NCBI GenBank assembly: GCA_014799465.1
Contig: JAAVHZ010000052.1
Location: forward strand, 1-64,000
DNA: 64,000 nucleotides
From: Lachnospiraceae bacterium
GTDB taxonomy: Bacteria; Bacillota; Clostridia; Lachnospirales; Lachnospiraceae
Direction of reading: 5' to 3'
Positions 48,793 to 59,585 of the stretch are shown here, piece by piece (the first letter of the stretch is position 1; each line of letters starts with the position of its first letter). The position numbers were made by a program, and so were the translations under genes. The notes beneath the pieces are model-generated. The model ran no database searches, was not told the origin of the DNA, and saw only the letters and a list, made by a program, of their open reading frames with translations.

Positions 48793-49317
48793 ATGCTTGA
48801 TATAAAGCGTTTATCAAGAAATGAATTACTGATACAAAGCGGTTGGAAGTTAGAATATAAAGTAAATATAAGAGATATCTATACTAAAATAGAAAAAGAA
48901 TATAACCATAAAACAAATAAAAATTCATATCTTTTTCCACAAATGCCAATCGAAAAGATTTTTCCAAAAGCCTTTGATATAATCCAAGTTTTAGATGGTA
49001 TAAGTATAAAAAATTTACACCCTGAGCTTGGTTTGGGCGAAGGTTCATATGTAATTGAATTTAGTTATTTTAATTATGATACATCAAATACAAGTGAGCT
49101 TGAAGAAATAAGCTCAAAAATCGGAAAAGATGTTCTTTTTATTGGTATTGGGTATGATATTATCGGTGACTGGCTTATTGACGTTGATGGCATTATCTAT
49201 TTTCGTGATTCAATAAGAAATCATCTGCATCCATTTTCTTTAAACATATACAATTTTCTTGAAAAGGACATATATAAACTGACAGACTTAAATGGCGAAT
49301 TTATTTTTTGTGATTAA
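48793..49317 (+). CDS. hypothetical protein, possibly SUKH-like
   Basis: 174-aa ORF with AAGGAG RBS; VLFIGIGYDIIGDWLIDVDGIIYF resembles the SUKH-3 'IDEDGRVY' region. Confidence 0.45.
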   Translation: MLDIKRLSRNELLIQSGWKLEYKVNIRDIYTKIEKEYNHKTNKNSYLFPQMPIEKIFPKAFDIIQVLDGISIKNLHPELGLGEGSYVIEFSYFNYDTSNTSELEEISSKIGKDVLFIGIGYDIIGDWLIDVDGIIYFRDSIRNHLHPFSLNIYNFLEKDIYKLTDLNGEFIFCD

Positions 49318-49352
49318 TTTAGGTTTGCTTTACAATTCCAACAGCAGAAAGG

Positions 49353-49802
49353 TTACTCTAATGGCATCTTCCTGTAATTTCCCAATCCCAGACTGTCAAA
49401 TTCATCTTTTCCTCTTTCTCTATATACGCCCATCCTTTCCAATATATAATTAATGGTTCCTTCCCCCTCAACCGGTTCGACTGTCATATTTCCCTTTTCA
49501 AACAGCACCCCCGCCTGTGTACCAATTCCTCCGAAATAATCCGTTTCCAAATAAGCCAGCATACCATTCCCTGAATAATATTGCATAATTTTCTGAATAG
49601 CAGAAGTAAATATTATAAACATATCATAGTCCAATTTATTCTCCAAGTCTGCCAATTCTTCCATATTATCAAATAATTTTTCGGTTAAATATATCATAGC
49701 AAACTGCTGCTTCAGAAAAACAGTATCAGTAACAAGCCAGTCTGATGCCATTTTTTCAATTATATTATTTTTTCCAATAAAAACCTGAATGCAATGTCCC
49801 AT
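49353..49802 (-). CDS. hypothetical protein
   Basis: MGHCIQVFIGKNNIIEKMASDWLVTDTVFLKQQFAMIYLTEKLFD; RBS GGAG upstream of 49802. Confidence 0.6.
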   Translation of the reverse strand: MGHCIQVFIGKNNIIEKMASDWLVTDTVFLKQQFAMIYLTEKLFDNMEELADLENKLDYDMFIIFTSAIQKIMQYYSGNGMLAYLETDYFGGIGTQAGVLFEKGNMTVEPVEGEGTINYILERMGVYRERGKDEFDSLGLGNYRKMPLE

Positions 49803-49847
49803 TTTTATCTCCTTTTTTCTGCCTGCATAGGAGCTGCTCTTACGCAT

Positions 49848-50327
49848 TTATTTGTGATATGGCTCTCCATTTATTATCCTATAGCTCCTGTATATCTGCT
49901 CCAACAGCACCACTCTCATAAGTTGATGAGGAAATGTCATTTTTGAAAAACTAAGTTTATAATCTGACCTTTCACTTACGCTGCTATGAAGCCCCAGAGA
50001 ACCTCCTATTACAAATACCACATTACTTTTTCCTTCAATCCCCAGCTTTTCCAAATGCTTTGACAACTCTACAGAATCCGGCATCTGGCCTTTAATCTCC
50101 AGAGTTATAACATACGAATCGTCCTTTATATATTTAAGTATTCTATCCCCTTCCTTTTTCTTAATCAAATCTTCAAGATTATCTGAAGCATTATCAGGTG
50201 TCTTTTCATCAGGTACTTCTATAATATCAAGCTTGCAATACTTACTTAACCTTTTTTTATATTCATCTATTGCCATTGTAAAGTACTTTTCCTTGATTTT
50301 TCCTACACATATTATGGATATATGCAT
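49848..50327 (-). CDS. rlmH: 23S rRNA (pseudouridine1915-N3)-methyltransferase
   Basis: [36 protein letters not shown] ... FVIGGSLGL...[19 protein letters not shown]. Confidence 0.97.
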   Translation of the reverse strand: MHISIICVGKIKEKYFTMAIDEYKKRLSKYCKLDIIEVPDEKTPDNASDNLEDLIKKKEGDRILKYIKDDSYVITLEIKGQMPDSVELSKHLEKLGIEGKSNVVFVIGGSLGLHSSVSERSDYKLSFSKMTFPHQLMRVVLLEQIYRSYRIINGEPYHK

Positions 50328-50459
50328 ATGCAGTTCCTCTCATTCATCTTAACTTTAACAAAAATTACTTGTTTACATATAAATAGTATTATATAATCTA
50401 CTAAGCGTCAAATATAATTTTATTAAAAATGTCACCAGTGTGGCAGAATGGAGGTTTGT

Positions 50460-51080
50460 ATGTTAATATGTCCTAACTGCAAAGCAAAATTTAAAGACGG
50501 AGAAGATAACATAAACTGCCCTATATGTGGAACTCCCATAATCGAAGCAGACGAAGAAAGCATAAACTCTTCTACCCGCTCTTTTGTAAAATCATCCGAT
50601 AAATACGAAGACCTTAACAGCTCCGGCATAACTCTTATAATAACATCCATAATAGGATTCGGATTTATGATACTGAAGGCTCTGGATATTATTCCGCTAT
50701 ACTTTGAAGGATTTTCTGAATATATGTTCTACATAGTTATGGGAACAATGTTTATAGTATTTATGGTTATGGGTATAATGTCACTGAAAAAAGCTAAAAC
50801 CATACATGGTCAGATTAGTTCGGAAGAAAATACTACAACTGAAATAATTGATTACTTCACTGAAAATTATGATAGTGAGCATATTGACAATGAAATAAAT
50901 GCATCTTCACTTTCAGAAGGTGAAGCCTACTACAAAAGATATGATTTTATAAAAAGCACCATACAATCAAACTTTGAAAATATAGATGATTCATTTGCAG
51001 AACATTTAGTAGAAGAAGTTTACCAAAAAATTTATGAGTCAAATACCCCGCAGCAAGCTGACGGGGCATCAAATTTGTAA
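50460..51080 (+). CDS. zinc-ribbon membrane protein, unknown function
   Basis: MLICPNCKAKFKDGEDNINCPICGTPI; two TM; GGAGG RBS; last ~14 codons lie in the repeat element. Confidence 0.7.
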   Translation: MLICPNCKAKFKDGEDNINCPICGTPIIEADEESINSSTRSFVKSSDKYEDLNSSGITLIITSIIGFGFMILKALDIIPLYFEGFSEYMFYIVMGTMFIVFMVMGIMSLKKAKTIHGQISSEENTTTEIIDYFTENYDSEHIDNEINASSLSEGEAYYKRYDFIKSTIQSNFENIDDSFAEHLVEEVYQKIYESNTPQQADGASNL

Positions 51081-51165
51081 CGCAGCAAGCTGTGGGGTAT
51101 TTGACCCTCGCGGCAGTCGCCAAATGTCTGCAAGCAGCCACTTGGCTCGTTGCTCGCGGGAATAA
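51037..51165. repeat. copy B of an interspersed inverted-repeat element
   Basis: GTCAAATACCCCGCAGCAAGCTG (51038-51060) / CAGCAAGCTGTGGGGTATTTGAC (51083-51105), then CCTCGCGGCAGTC...GCGGGAATAA shared with copy A. Confidence 0.65.
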
Positions 51166-51177
51166 AATATATAAAAA

Positions 51178-51222
51178 GCAGAGCATATCACCACCAAATC
51201 TACTTCAACGTGATATGCCCTG
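51178..51222. terminator. terminator for nfnB side (bidirectional)
   Basis: GCATATCAC ... GTGATATGC with flanking A/T tracts. Confidence 0.75.
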
Positions 51223-51240
51223 TTTTTATTTTATACTAAA

Positions 51241-52626
51241 TTATGCATTTTGTGTAAGGAACTCATGTATACCCTTTGCTCCTGCTTTTCCTGCCTCCAT
51301 GGCAAGAATAACAGTTGCTGCACCTGTAACGGCATCTCCTCCGGCATATACACCATCTTTTGAAGTCTTACCTGACTCATCCGCCACGATACATTTTCTC
51401 TTATCTGTATCAAGACCGATTGTAGTAGATGATATTAACGGATTAGGTGATGTACCCAGCGACATGATTACTGTATCCACTTCTATATCGAACTCTGAAC
51501 CTTCGACTTCAACAGGTCTTCTTCTTCCTGATGCATCCGGCTCTCCAAGTTCCATCTTTATACATCTGATTCCGCTTACCCAGCCATCCTCATTTGTAAG
51601 AATCTCTGTAGGATTGGTAAGAAGGTCAAATATTATACCCTCTTCTTTAGCATGATGTACTTCTTCTGCCCTTGCAGGAAGTTCAGACTCACTACGCCTG
51701 TATATAACATGAACCTCTGCACCAAGACGAAGTGCTGTCCTTGCTGCATCCATTGCCACATTTCCACCGCCTACTACTGCCACCTTTTTACCGGCAACTA
51801 TAGGTGTATCATATTCATCATCAAAAGCCTTCATAAGATTACTTCTTGTAAGATATTCATTTGCTGAGAATACTCCGTTTGCACTTTCTCCCGGAATACC
51901 CATGAATTTCGGAAGTCCTGCACCTGAACCGATAAATATTGCATCAAATCCCTCATCATTTAAAAGCTGGTCTACCGTTATGGATTTACCTATAATTACA
52001 TTTGTCTCAATCTTAACTCCAAGCTTTTTAACATTCTCGATTTCACTCTTAACAACCGACTGCTTAGGCAGACGAAATTCAGGAATACCATATACTAACA
52101 CTCCGCCGGCTTCATGAAGTGCCTCAAATATAGTTACATCATAACCTAATTTTGCCAAATCTCCTGCACATGTAAGTCCTGAAGGACCTGAACCTATTAC
52201 TGCCACTTTCTTACCATTTGGTGCTGCAGATTTCTCCGGCTCAATATTGTTCTCTCTTGACCAGTCAGCTACAAATCTTTCAAGCTTACCTATGGATATA
52301 GGCTCACCCTTTATACCACGTATACATTTACCTTCACACTGGCTCTCCTGTGGACATACACGACCACATATAGCAGGGAGTGCCGAAGACTGTCCTATAA
52401 CCTTATATGCTTCTTCCACATTTCCATTCTGAACTTCCTCTATGAAGCCCGGTATATTTATGGAAACAGGACATCCTTTTACACACTGTGGGTTCTTACA
52501 TTTAAGACATCTCTCTGCCTCTGCTTTTGCTTCTTCTTCATTATATCCAAGACATACTTCCTCAAAGTTTGTCGCTCTTACTTTTGGGTCCTGTTCTCTT
52601 ACAGGCACTTTCTTTAATACATCCAT
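51241..52626 (-). CDS. nfnB: NADPH-dependent glutamate synthase / NfnB-type subunit
   Basis: CLKCKNPQCVKGCPVSINIPGFI, GSGPSGLTCAGDLAKLGYDVTIFEA, next to the NfnA-like gene. Confidence 0.88.
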   Translation of the reverse strand: MDVLKKVPVREQDPKVRATNFEEVCLGYNEEEAKAEAERCLKCKNPQCVKGCPVSINIPGFIEEVQNGNVEEAYKVIGQSSALPAICGRVCPQESQCEGKCIRGIKGEPISIGKLERFVADWSRENNIEPEKSAAPNGKKVAVIGSGPSGLTCAGDLAKLGYDVTIFEALHEAGGVLVYGIPEFRLPKQSVVKSEIENVKKLGVKIETNVIIGKSITVDQLLNDEGFDAIFIGSGAGLPKFMGIPGESANGVFSANEYLTRSNLMKAFDDEYDTPIVAGKKVAVVGGGNVAMDAARTALRLGAEVHVIYRRSESELPARAEEVHHAKEEGIIFDLLTNPTEILTNEDGWVSGIRCIKMELGEPDASGRRRPVEVEGSEFDIEVDTVIMSLGTSPNPLISSTTIGLDTDKRKCIVADESGKTSKDGVYAGGDAVTGAATVILAMEAGKAGAKGIHEFLTQNA

Positions 52627-52668
52627 TGTTTCCTCCATTTCAAACTAACCTCTATTCTCTGATTAAAT

Positions 52669-53550
52669 TTAGCTGCATTGTCCACAACCGCCGTGATGTG
52701 TATCGCCTTCCTTAAGTTTAAGCATTGCTCTTCCTTCTTCTGTCTTATACATCTGCTGTCTCTTCATTGCCTGATCAAAATCTACCTTGTGACCGTCAAA
52801 CTCAGGACCGTCAACACATGCAAACTTTATTTCGTCTCCAACCGTAACACGGCATGCACCACACATTCCTGTTCCATCTACCATTATTGGATTCAGGCTG
52901 ACTATTGTAGGTATTCCCAGTTCTTTTGTAAGCATAGCCGTAAATTTCATCATAATCATAGGACCTATCACAACACATCTGTCATATTTCTTACCCTGAT
53001 TATTTACAAGCTCTTTTATTGCATCAGTTCCCATTCCTTTTAATCCATATGAACCATCATCTGTTGCTATTGTAACATTACCAACCTTTTTCATCTCATC
53101 TTCAAGAATAATAAGGCTTTTTGTTTTTGCACAAATAATAACATCAGCCTCTATATTATGTTCATGAAGCCATTTAACCTGTGGATAAACCGGTGCTGTA
53201 CCGACTCCGCCTGCCACGAATAATATTTTTTCCTTCTTTATTTCATCAATATTATCCTCATGTACCAGTTCTGAAGGTTCTCCCAATGGTCCCGTAAAAT
53301 CCCTGAAGTAGTCTCCTTCTTTTAAGTCTGCCATTTTCTGTGTAGATGCTCCTACTGTCTGGAATACTATTGTAACAGTTCCTTTTTCTCTGTTATAATC
53401 GCATATTGTAAGAGGGATTCTCTCACCCTTATCATCAATTTTTACAATAACAAATTGCCCAGGCAAACAGTATTTTGCAACTCGTGGGGCTTCCACATCC
53501 ATTAAATAAATATTTGTAGTCAGTTCCTCTGCTTTAAGAATCTTATACAT
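52669..53550 (-). CDS. nfnA: ferredoxin-NADP+ reductase subunit alpha (NfnA-type)
   Basis: VEAPRVAKYCLPGQFVIVKIDDKGERIPLTICDYN ... DGTGMCGACRVTVGDEIKFACVDGPEFDGHKVDFDQAMKRQQMY. Confidence 0.92.
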   Translation of the reverse strand: MYKILKAEELTTNIYLMDVEAPRVAKYCLPGQFVIVKIDDKGERIPLTICDYNREKGTVTIVFQTVGASTQKMADLKEGDYFRDFTGPLGEPSELVHEDNIDEIKKEKILFVAGGVGTAPVYPQVKWLHEHNIEADVIICAKTKSLIILEDEMKKVGNVTIATDDGSYGLKGMGTDAIKELVNNQGKKYDRCVVIGPMIMMKFTAMLTKELGIPTIVSLNPIMVDGTGMCGACRVTVGDEIKFACVDGPEFDGHKVDFDQAMKRQQMYKTEEGRAMLKLKEGDTHHGGCGQCS

Positions 53551-53570
53551 AAACTTCCTCTTTCTCCCTT

Positions 53571-55205
53571 CTATTTTGCTATCTCATATATGCCCTTATT
53601 ATTTTGTGTAATATTTACTATCACCCCCGTAACAGTACCAACACCAAATACTTCCCCTGTAGATGTCTTTATCAGATAATATTCATTGCCCTCTATTACC
53701 TGTACACCAACATAGGAAAATCCGACTATACCTCCATCTGCTGTCTTTCCCTCATTGTCAATTATATAACCACTGGCAATAAGATTTGCCTTCAGGCTGT
53801 CCAATGCCTGATTATATGTGTATGTCCTATCTACATCAAGCTGATAAATCTTCTGTGTAACAGAACTATAAACACCACTTTCATTAACTGTTATTACTGA
53901 AAAAACATTTTTCCCTACCGGCATATCTATTGGTCCTTCATATTTGTTTGAAGATGCCGTAGGTGCAGTGCCATCTTCGTCTAATGTATAATAAGCTGTA
54001 CATCCGTCAGGCACCTGAACCTCTATCTTAGTCACTGTTGTATAAGTACCACTGTCCGGTGTAACTGTTGGTGCCGTAAGTACTGAAAGCTGTATGTCAA
54101 ACTCTTTTTTCACTACAGTACTTGATATTCCCTTTTCATTTACCGAAATTGCCTTTACCACTGTTACACCTTCATTATTTATTTCAAAACTTTCCGTATA
54201 TTCAGTAGATGATGATGTAGGCTCACTTCCATCTGTTGTATAATACATTTTATATCCGTTATCATTACTAAGAGTTATATATAGGAACTGCTCATATTTT
54301 CCTGATTCATAATTAAATTCGGGACCCATAAATGAATATCCCGTAAGCTGTGCTGCAATATCGGTTCCCGCCACTGACTTTAACAGCTTGTCTATATCTT
54401 CTACCATTCCATTCGCTTCATATAAAGACAATAATGCTTCATAATAATCAAGATTATCCGGTTCAATATCCATAAGCTTCCTAATTACATCCATCTGATT
54501 ATTATCTGTTCCATCTATTTTTTTGTATGCATCCCATAACGAAGTCAGAACCTTTTTCAATGAATATTTATCATCTGCTACTTCATATGCCTGTTCATAT
54601 AATTGGACAGCGGCACCATAATCTCCTGCATTATAGGCTTTCATACCTTTATTATAATAAGATTTGAATGCAGAACTTTTGCTGTCTGATGATGGCAGGA
54701 ATATCAATACTGATACCACAATCAACACTACAATAATAGCAGCTATTGCAAATGTTATTTTAAGTTTGAATACTTTTTTCTCATGTCTTTCCCTTAATTC
54801 TTCTTCCGACAATCTCTTACTTCTGCTTCTTTTCAATGCAGCAGAACTGTCAACTGTATAACCTGTATTCATGTTGAGATTTTTTTTCTTTTCTCGTTCA
54901 AGATTTGCGATCTGTATTTTCTCTTCCAGTTCTTCATCTAACTGAATAGGTTTGAAATTCTCCAGAGTGTCATATTCAACTGTATCCTGCAAATGTCCAT
55001 ACTCATAATCATATATATTACGGGCTGTCTTTAACAGTTCTTTTGTCTTTTCCTCTTCCCGAAGTTCGTCCATCAGTTCGCCAACGTTATTTGCCAGTTC
55101 TTCTTCAATTATATTCAAATCAGGAATAATCTGTATTGGTGTTCCGCACTTCAGGCAAAAAGCCTGATTCTCATTGCACTCTTCACCGCATTTACTGCAT
55201 TTCAT
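53571..55205 (-). CDS. zinc-ribbon/TM/TPR protein with chitobiase C-terminal-like repeats
   Basis: CSKCGEECNENQAFCLKCG; TM; YYTTDGSEPTSSSTEYTESFEI and YYTLDEDGTAPTASSNKYEGPI. Confidence 0.8.
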   Translation of the reverse strand: MKCSKCGEECNENQAFCLKCGTPIQIIPDLNIIEEELANNVGELMDELREEEKTKELLKTARNIYDYEYGHLQDTVEYDTLENFKPIQLDEELEEKIQIANLEREKKKNLNMNTGYTVDSSAALKRSRSKRLSEEELRERHEKKVFKLKITFAIAAIIVVLIVVSVLIFLPSSDSKSSAFKSYYNKGMKAYNAGDYGAAVQLYEQAYEVADDKYSLKKVLTSLWDAYKKIDGTDNNQMDVIRKLMDIEPDNLDYYEALLSLYEANGMVEDIDKLLKSVAGTDIAAQLTGYSFMGPEFNYESGKYEQFLYITLSNDNGYKMYYTTDGSEPTSSSTEYTESFEINNEGVTVVKAISVNEKGISSTVVKKEFDIQLSVLTAPTVTPDSGTYTTVTKIEVQVPDGCTAYYTLDEDGTAPTASSNKYEGPIDMPVGKNVFSVITVNESGVYSSVTQKIYQLDVDRTYTYNQALDSLKANLIASGYIIDNEGKTADGGIVGFSYVGVQVIEGNEYYLIKTSTGEVFGVGTVTGVIVNITQNNKGIYEIAK

Positions 55206-55295
55206 ACAACAATCTCCTACCTTTTACTAATTCTCTACATAAAATAACATACTATAATATAGCATAATATGAGCCATAACGCAACTTAAAAAATT

Positions 55296-55337
55296 GGTTC
55301 GGATACCAAAATCATACAGCTTTTGATATCCGAACCA
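55296..55337 (-). terminator. terminator after the Ig-like repeat gene
   Basis: GGTTCGGATAtCAAAA ... TTTTGgTATCCGAACC. Confidence 0.75.
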
Positions 55338-55360
55338 AACATAAAATTTTTAAAAAAGAA

Positions 55361-58300
55361 TTACATAGATTTTACTACAACAGTACAATATAGAACCTTT
55401 CCGTTAACTTTTGCCGTTATTGTGGTTTTTCCTGCCATTCTGGCTATTACTTTTCCATCTGCAGATACTGTTGCTACACGTTTATTATTAGAGTACCATG
55501 ATATTTTCTCCGTAGCACCAAATACATCCAAATCATAACTGTCATACTGCTCTAATGTTATATATGTTGCATTAAGTGCAAGAACTACTATTTCACACGT
55601 ACTCTCAAGACCCGAATCACTGGATGTAACATATATTGTAGCTCTTCCCTGTCCTCTTGCAACTACATATCCATTTTCATCCACCGTTGCTACTGATGTA
55701 TCGCTGGATGACCATGATATTGATTCCGTTGTATTAGAAGGCTTTATTCTGACTGATAATCTTCTCGCCTGTCCCGGAAGCATTGTAATATTAGAAGAGT
55801 TTATTGCTACTGCATTTGCAGGTACAGCCGGTTTTACTATAACATTCGTAGTACCTTTTATATCGTTTCCATCTGTAGATACTGCATACACTTTACAGTT
55901 TCCTGCTGATATTGCGGTTACTCCTCCATTATAGTCAACCGTTGCCACACTAGGATTGCTGGTCTTCCAACGTATTCCTGTATATGTGGCATCCGGAGGA
56001 GTTATTGTTGCTGTTATCGTAGCACTTCTTCCCTCTACCAGTGTCATACTTGTAGGATTTACAGATATGTTGCCCACCGGCTTTATAACGGTAAGACCTA
56101 CACTTGCCTTAACTTTACTGTTATCTACTGCACTTGCGGTAATTATAGCTGTTCCATAACCTACAGCCATCACATTTCCGTTTTGGTCTACCCTAAGAAC
56201 AGATGTATTGCTTGATGACCATTTTACTCTTTTATTGGTTGCCGTAGACGGCTTTACAATTGCTTTTAACTGTTTAGTATATCCGTAACTTATTTCTCCA
56301 CGTTTACCCTGACCCGTAATTCTTATGGATTTTACATACTCTTTTACACTGACCGTATATGTTCCGACAATTCCACTTTTCACTGCTTTACAAGTTATTG
56401 CCGTACTGCCGCTTGCCACTGCTGTTACAACACCATTTTCATCAACAGTTGCTATTGAAGAATCTGCCGAACTCCATTCCACATCTTTAAAAGTAGCATT
56501 AGACGGATTAAATATAGGTTTAATTCTCTTTGATTGTCCCTTTATAAGATTAAGATGTTTTGTTTTAAATGATATTGACTTTAATGGTCTTTCAACAGTC
56601 ATTGTACATTTATCATATATGCCGCTTCCATCTGAAGCATATGCAAATATTGTTGCTCTTCCGTACGATTTTGCCTTTGCAACTCCCTTTGAATTAACAC
56701 TTATTACATTCGGTTTGCTTGATTTCCATGTTATCTTTGGATTGGTAGCAGTTTCAGGCAATACTGTAGCCGACAGGGATATATTATCGCCCTTCTGTAA
56801 ATATTCCTGTGCTCCTGACAGTTTTATGGATGTTACAAACTCCTGTACTGTCACAAGACAACTTGCTGTAAGTCCTCTTTCCTGTGTAGTTGCCACTATA
56901 ACAGACTGACCACCCTGTTTTCCCGTAACAACACCATTTCCGTCTACCGTTGCCACACTTGTATTGCTTGATGTATATGTAACATTTTTATTTTCTGCAT
57001 CTTCCGGCTTAATAGTAGGTGTTAATGCGAACTGGTCATCCTTCATAATAGTTTTTCTTGATACATTAAGTGTTATATCTGTAATAGGCTGTGTTACTGT
57101 AAGAATACATTTTGCAGTAACTCCGCTGGCTTCATTCGTTGCTATTATTGTACATGTTCCGGCTTCTACTGCTGTAATCATTCCCGTAGCAGCATTAACA
57201 GTTGCTATCTCTGTGTCTGATGATGACCATTTTATTGTTCTGTCATCTGCATTTGAAGGCAGTGCTGTTGCATTAAGCCATGCTGTATTTCCTTTTCTTA
57301 TGGACAATTCCGTATTACTGATGGTAACCATAGTTACCGGCTGGTATACCTTTACATTACACATTGCCGTAAGACCACCATCATTTGTTCTTACCAGTAT
57401 TGCTGCCGAACCCGGTTTTCTTGCTGATACAAGACCATTATTATCAACTGTTATTATAGTATTGTCTGATGACTCCCATTTTACAGTCCTGTCTGATGCA
57501 GTGACCGGCAATACTTCTGCTGAAAGCCTGAATGTATCATCTACCTTTAACCGTATATCCTTATAATCCAGTGAAACACTTGATACCGGCTTTAATACTT
57601 CGACCTGGCATGTTGCCATATATCCGCCATCTTCTGTCTTTGCTATAACAGTGGCATTTCCAGGTGCAACATATTTTATAAGTCCTGTTTTATCTATGGT
57701 TATTATGCTTCCGTCTGATGGTGAAACCGCCCACTCTACATTTGTGTTTACTCCCGGACCTCCCGGTGTTATGGCTGCTGTTAACTGATGTGTTCCGGCA
57801 TTAAGACTCTCTTCAATCTTTGTCTCACTCAGTGTAATACCCGTAACCGGAACTCTTACATATACATCACACGATGCAACCTTTATTCCATCTTCAGTAA
57901 TAACCCATATAACTGCTGAACCTCCGCCTACACCTTTTACAATTCCATCCTGATCAACCGTTGCTACTCTTGTATCACTGGATTCCCATTTGATTGTACG
58001 GTTATCAGGAAGTTCCGGTGTGAATCTGACCGTAAGCGGATATGATGCTCCTTTATCCACATTTATTGAAGTCGGATATACTGTAATGTTTTGAACCGGT
58101 TCTGTAACCGTAACTATACACTGTGCTTTCTTATTTATTCCGTCTACAGTCTGTGTAGCTGTTATAACTGCAGTACCTTTTTTAATACCGCTGACTACTG
58201 CTTTAAACGGATCTGACTGCGATACTGCTATAGCCGCAATATTTGCATCACTTGTCTCCCATTTAACACTTGCATCTGTATCTGTAACAAGTGCTGATAA

Positions 58301-59524
58301 ATCTACTGATGAGCCTGCCTGAACGGACACTTCTGACTTACTTATTGCAAATGCATCTATTACCGTAACAGTTACTTCCGCATATTGTGCCGTATTAGTT
58401 CCAAATAATTCTTTGTTTGCTATAGTTGCATAAATCTTTGCTGTTCCGCTTCTTTTAGCTCTGATTGTTCCATCCTGTGTAATTTCCACTACAGAAGTAT
58501 CACTGCAGTTCCAGCTAACCTGAGAAGAATATTCGTCTGCAACATTTGTTTTCAGTGTAGCTGTATCCCCTACATTAAGAACAGGAATTGTGGTAATTAC
58601 ATAAGGCACTTCTATGGTAATACTTCTTGCAGGGTTTGGAAGAAGACTGTACCATGGGTCATCTTCTGCCAGAGACCTTACATAAACATTTGTTTTACCT
58701 GCACTATCTCCTGTAATAATACCGCTCCTGTCAATCTCCGCTATATTACTGTTAGCACTTTCAAAGTATATATCTTCATTATTTATGGCATTTGTAAGAA
58801 GCTTATGCTTTTCCTTATAATTTACGGTAAGCGGTATATCTGTTTCCGTTATTCTTGCATTAACTACTATACGGCATGAATCTTTTTGACCATCACTAAG
58901 CTGTGCCGTTATCGTAGTACTGCCGGCACCCTTAAGTATTACCTTTCCGCTGCCTGTACCATCATATTCAACCTGTGCCACATTTTCATTTGAAGATGTA
59001 AATACCACATCACTTGATGAAGTTGTATATATATTGCTTATTATGCTGCTATCTTCATATGGTGCATCCGGTTTATTAGTAATGCTGAACTTAACCACTG
59101 CTTTTCGTTCGGCTTTTGCTACAAGCTGTGAATATGTTCCGTCACCATTATCAATAGTTTTCGTATATGTAGCCGTAATTGTAACCGTACCTGCACTTAC
59201 AGGTTCCAATAATACCTGTGATATTCCTTCGCCTCCTGCTCCCTGTGGTGTAACTCTCACAACAGACGGATCTGAAGACTGCCATGTTATAACCGAATTC
59301 GAAGTCAGTTCTTCCGGCAAACCATCCTCGTTATCACTGTTATATGCACTTGCCGACCACCGAACCGGCTCGGAACCGACCTCCCAGGTTCCATCTGTAA
59401 GCATATCACCCGAAATCACGACACTCAGACTACCGGCAGATGCGTACCGGACCGCCGCCGATAACCCGACTATAATTATAAAAAATGCAATAAAAGCTTT
59501 CCAATAACCTGTCAATTTCTTCAT
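55361..59524 (-). CDS. secreted multi-repeat bacterial Ig-like (Big_2) surface protein
   Basis: Signal peptide MKKLTGYWKAFIAFFIIIVGLSAAVRYASA; 16 repeats of the type VKWESSDxxVATVDxNGxVxA. Confidence 0.93.
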   Translation of the reverse strand: MKKLTGYWKAFIAFFIIIVGLSAAVRYASAGSLSVVISGDMLTDGTWEVGSEPVRWSASAYNSDNEDGLPEELTSNSVITWQSSDPSVVRVTPQGAGGEGISQVLLEPVSAGTVTITATYTKTIDNGDGTYSQLVAKAERKAVVKFSITNKPDAPYEDSSIISNIYTTSSSDVVFTSSNENVAQVEYDGTGSGKVILKGAGSTTITAQLSDGQKDSCRIVVNARITETDIPLTVNYKEKHKLLTNAINNEDIYFESANSNIAEIDRSGIITGDSAGKTNVYVRSLAEDDPWYSLLPNPARSITIEVPYVITTIPVLNVGDTATLKTNVADEYSSQVSWNCSDTSVVEITQDGTIRAKRSGTAKIYATIANKELFGTNTAQYAEVTVTVIDAFAISKSEVSVQAGSSVDLSALVTDTDASVKWETSDANIAAIAVSQSDPFKAVVSGIKKGTAVITATQTVDGINKKAQCIVTVTEPVQNITVYPTSINVDKGASYPLTVRFTPELPDNRTIKWESSDTRVATVDQDGIVKGVGGGSAVIWVITEDGIKVASCDVYVRVPVTGITLSETKIEESLNAGTHQLTAAITPGGPGVNTNVEWAVSPSDGSIITIDKTGLIKYVAPGNATVIAKTEDGGYMATCQVEVLKPVSSVSLDYKDIRLKVDDTFRLSAEVLPVTASDRTVKWESSDNTIITVDNNGLVSARKPGSAAILVRTNDGGLTAMCNVKVYQPVTMVTISNTELSIRKGNTAWLNATALPSNADDRTIKWSSSDTEIATVNAATGMITAVEAGTCTIIATNEASGVTAKCILTVTQPITDITLNVSRKTIMKDDQFALTPTIKPEDAENKNVTYTSSNTSVATVDGNGVVTGKQGGQSVIVATTQERGLTASCLVTVQEFVTSIKLSGAQEYLQKGDNISLSATVLPETATNPKITWKSSKPNVISVNSKGVAKAKSYGRATIFAYASDGSGIYDKCTMTVERPLKSISFKTKHLNLIKGQSKRIKPIFNPSNATFKDVEWSSADSSIATVDENGVVTAVASGSTAITCKAVKSGIVGTYTVSVKEYVKSIRITGQGKRGEISYGYTKQLKAIVKPSTATNKRVKWSSSNTSVLRVDQNGNVMAVGYGTAIITASAVDNSKVKASVGLTVIKPVGNISVNPTSMTLVEGRSATITATITPPDATYTGIRWKTSNPSVATVDYNGGVTAISAGNCKVYAVSTDGNDIKGTTNVIVKPAVPANAVAINSSNITMLPGQARRLSVRIKPSNTTESISWSSSDTSVATVDENGYVVARGQGRATIYVTSSDSGLESTCEIVVLALNATYITLEQYDSYDLDVFGATEKISWYSNNKRVATVSADGKVIARMAGKTTITAKVNGKVLYCTVVVKSM

Positions 59525-59585
59525 ATTACTCTTTCCTTCCTGAAATTCAAATATGCCACTAATGTGACGCAAACAACCAAAGTGT

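Noticed and set aside
45887-49350. A prophage or integrative element in the hypothetical-rich region
   Set aside because: No integrase, transposase, phage structural genes or att-like repeats seen.
56325-59507. Long plus-strand ORFs (e.g. 56325-56909, 56964-57566, 59034-59507) opposite the Ig-like gene
   Set aside because: Antisense shadow ORFs of a repetitive coding sequence; no RBS or recognisable domains.
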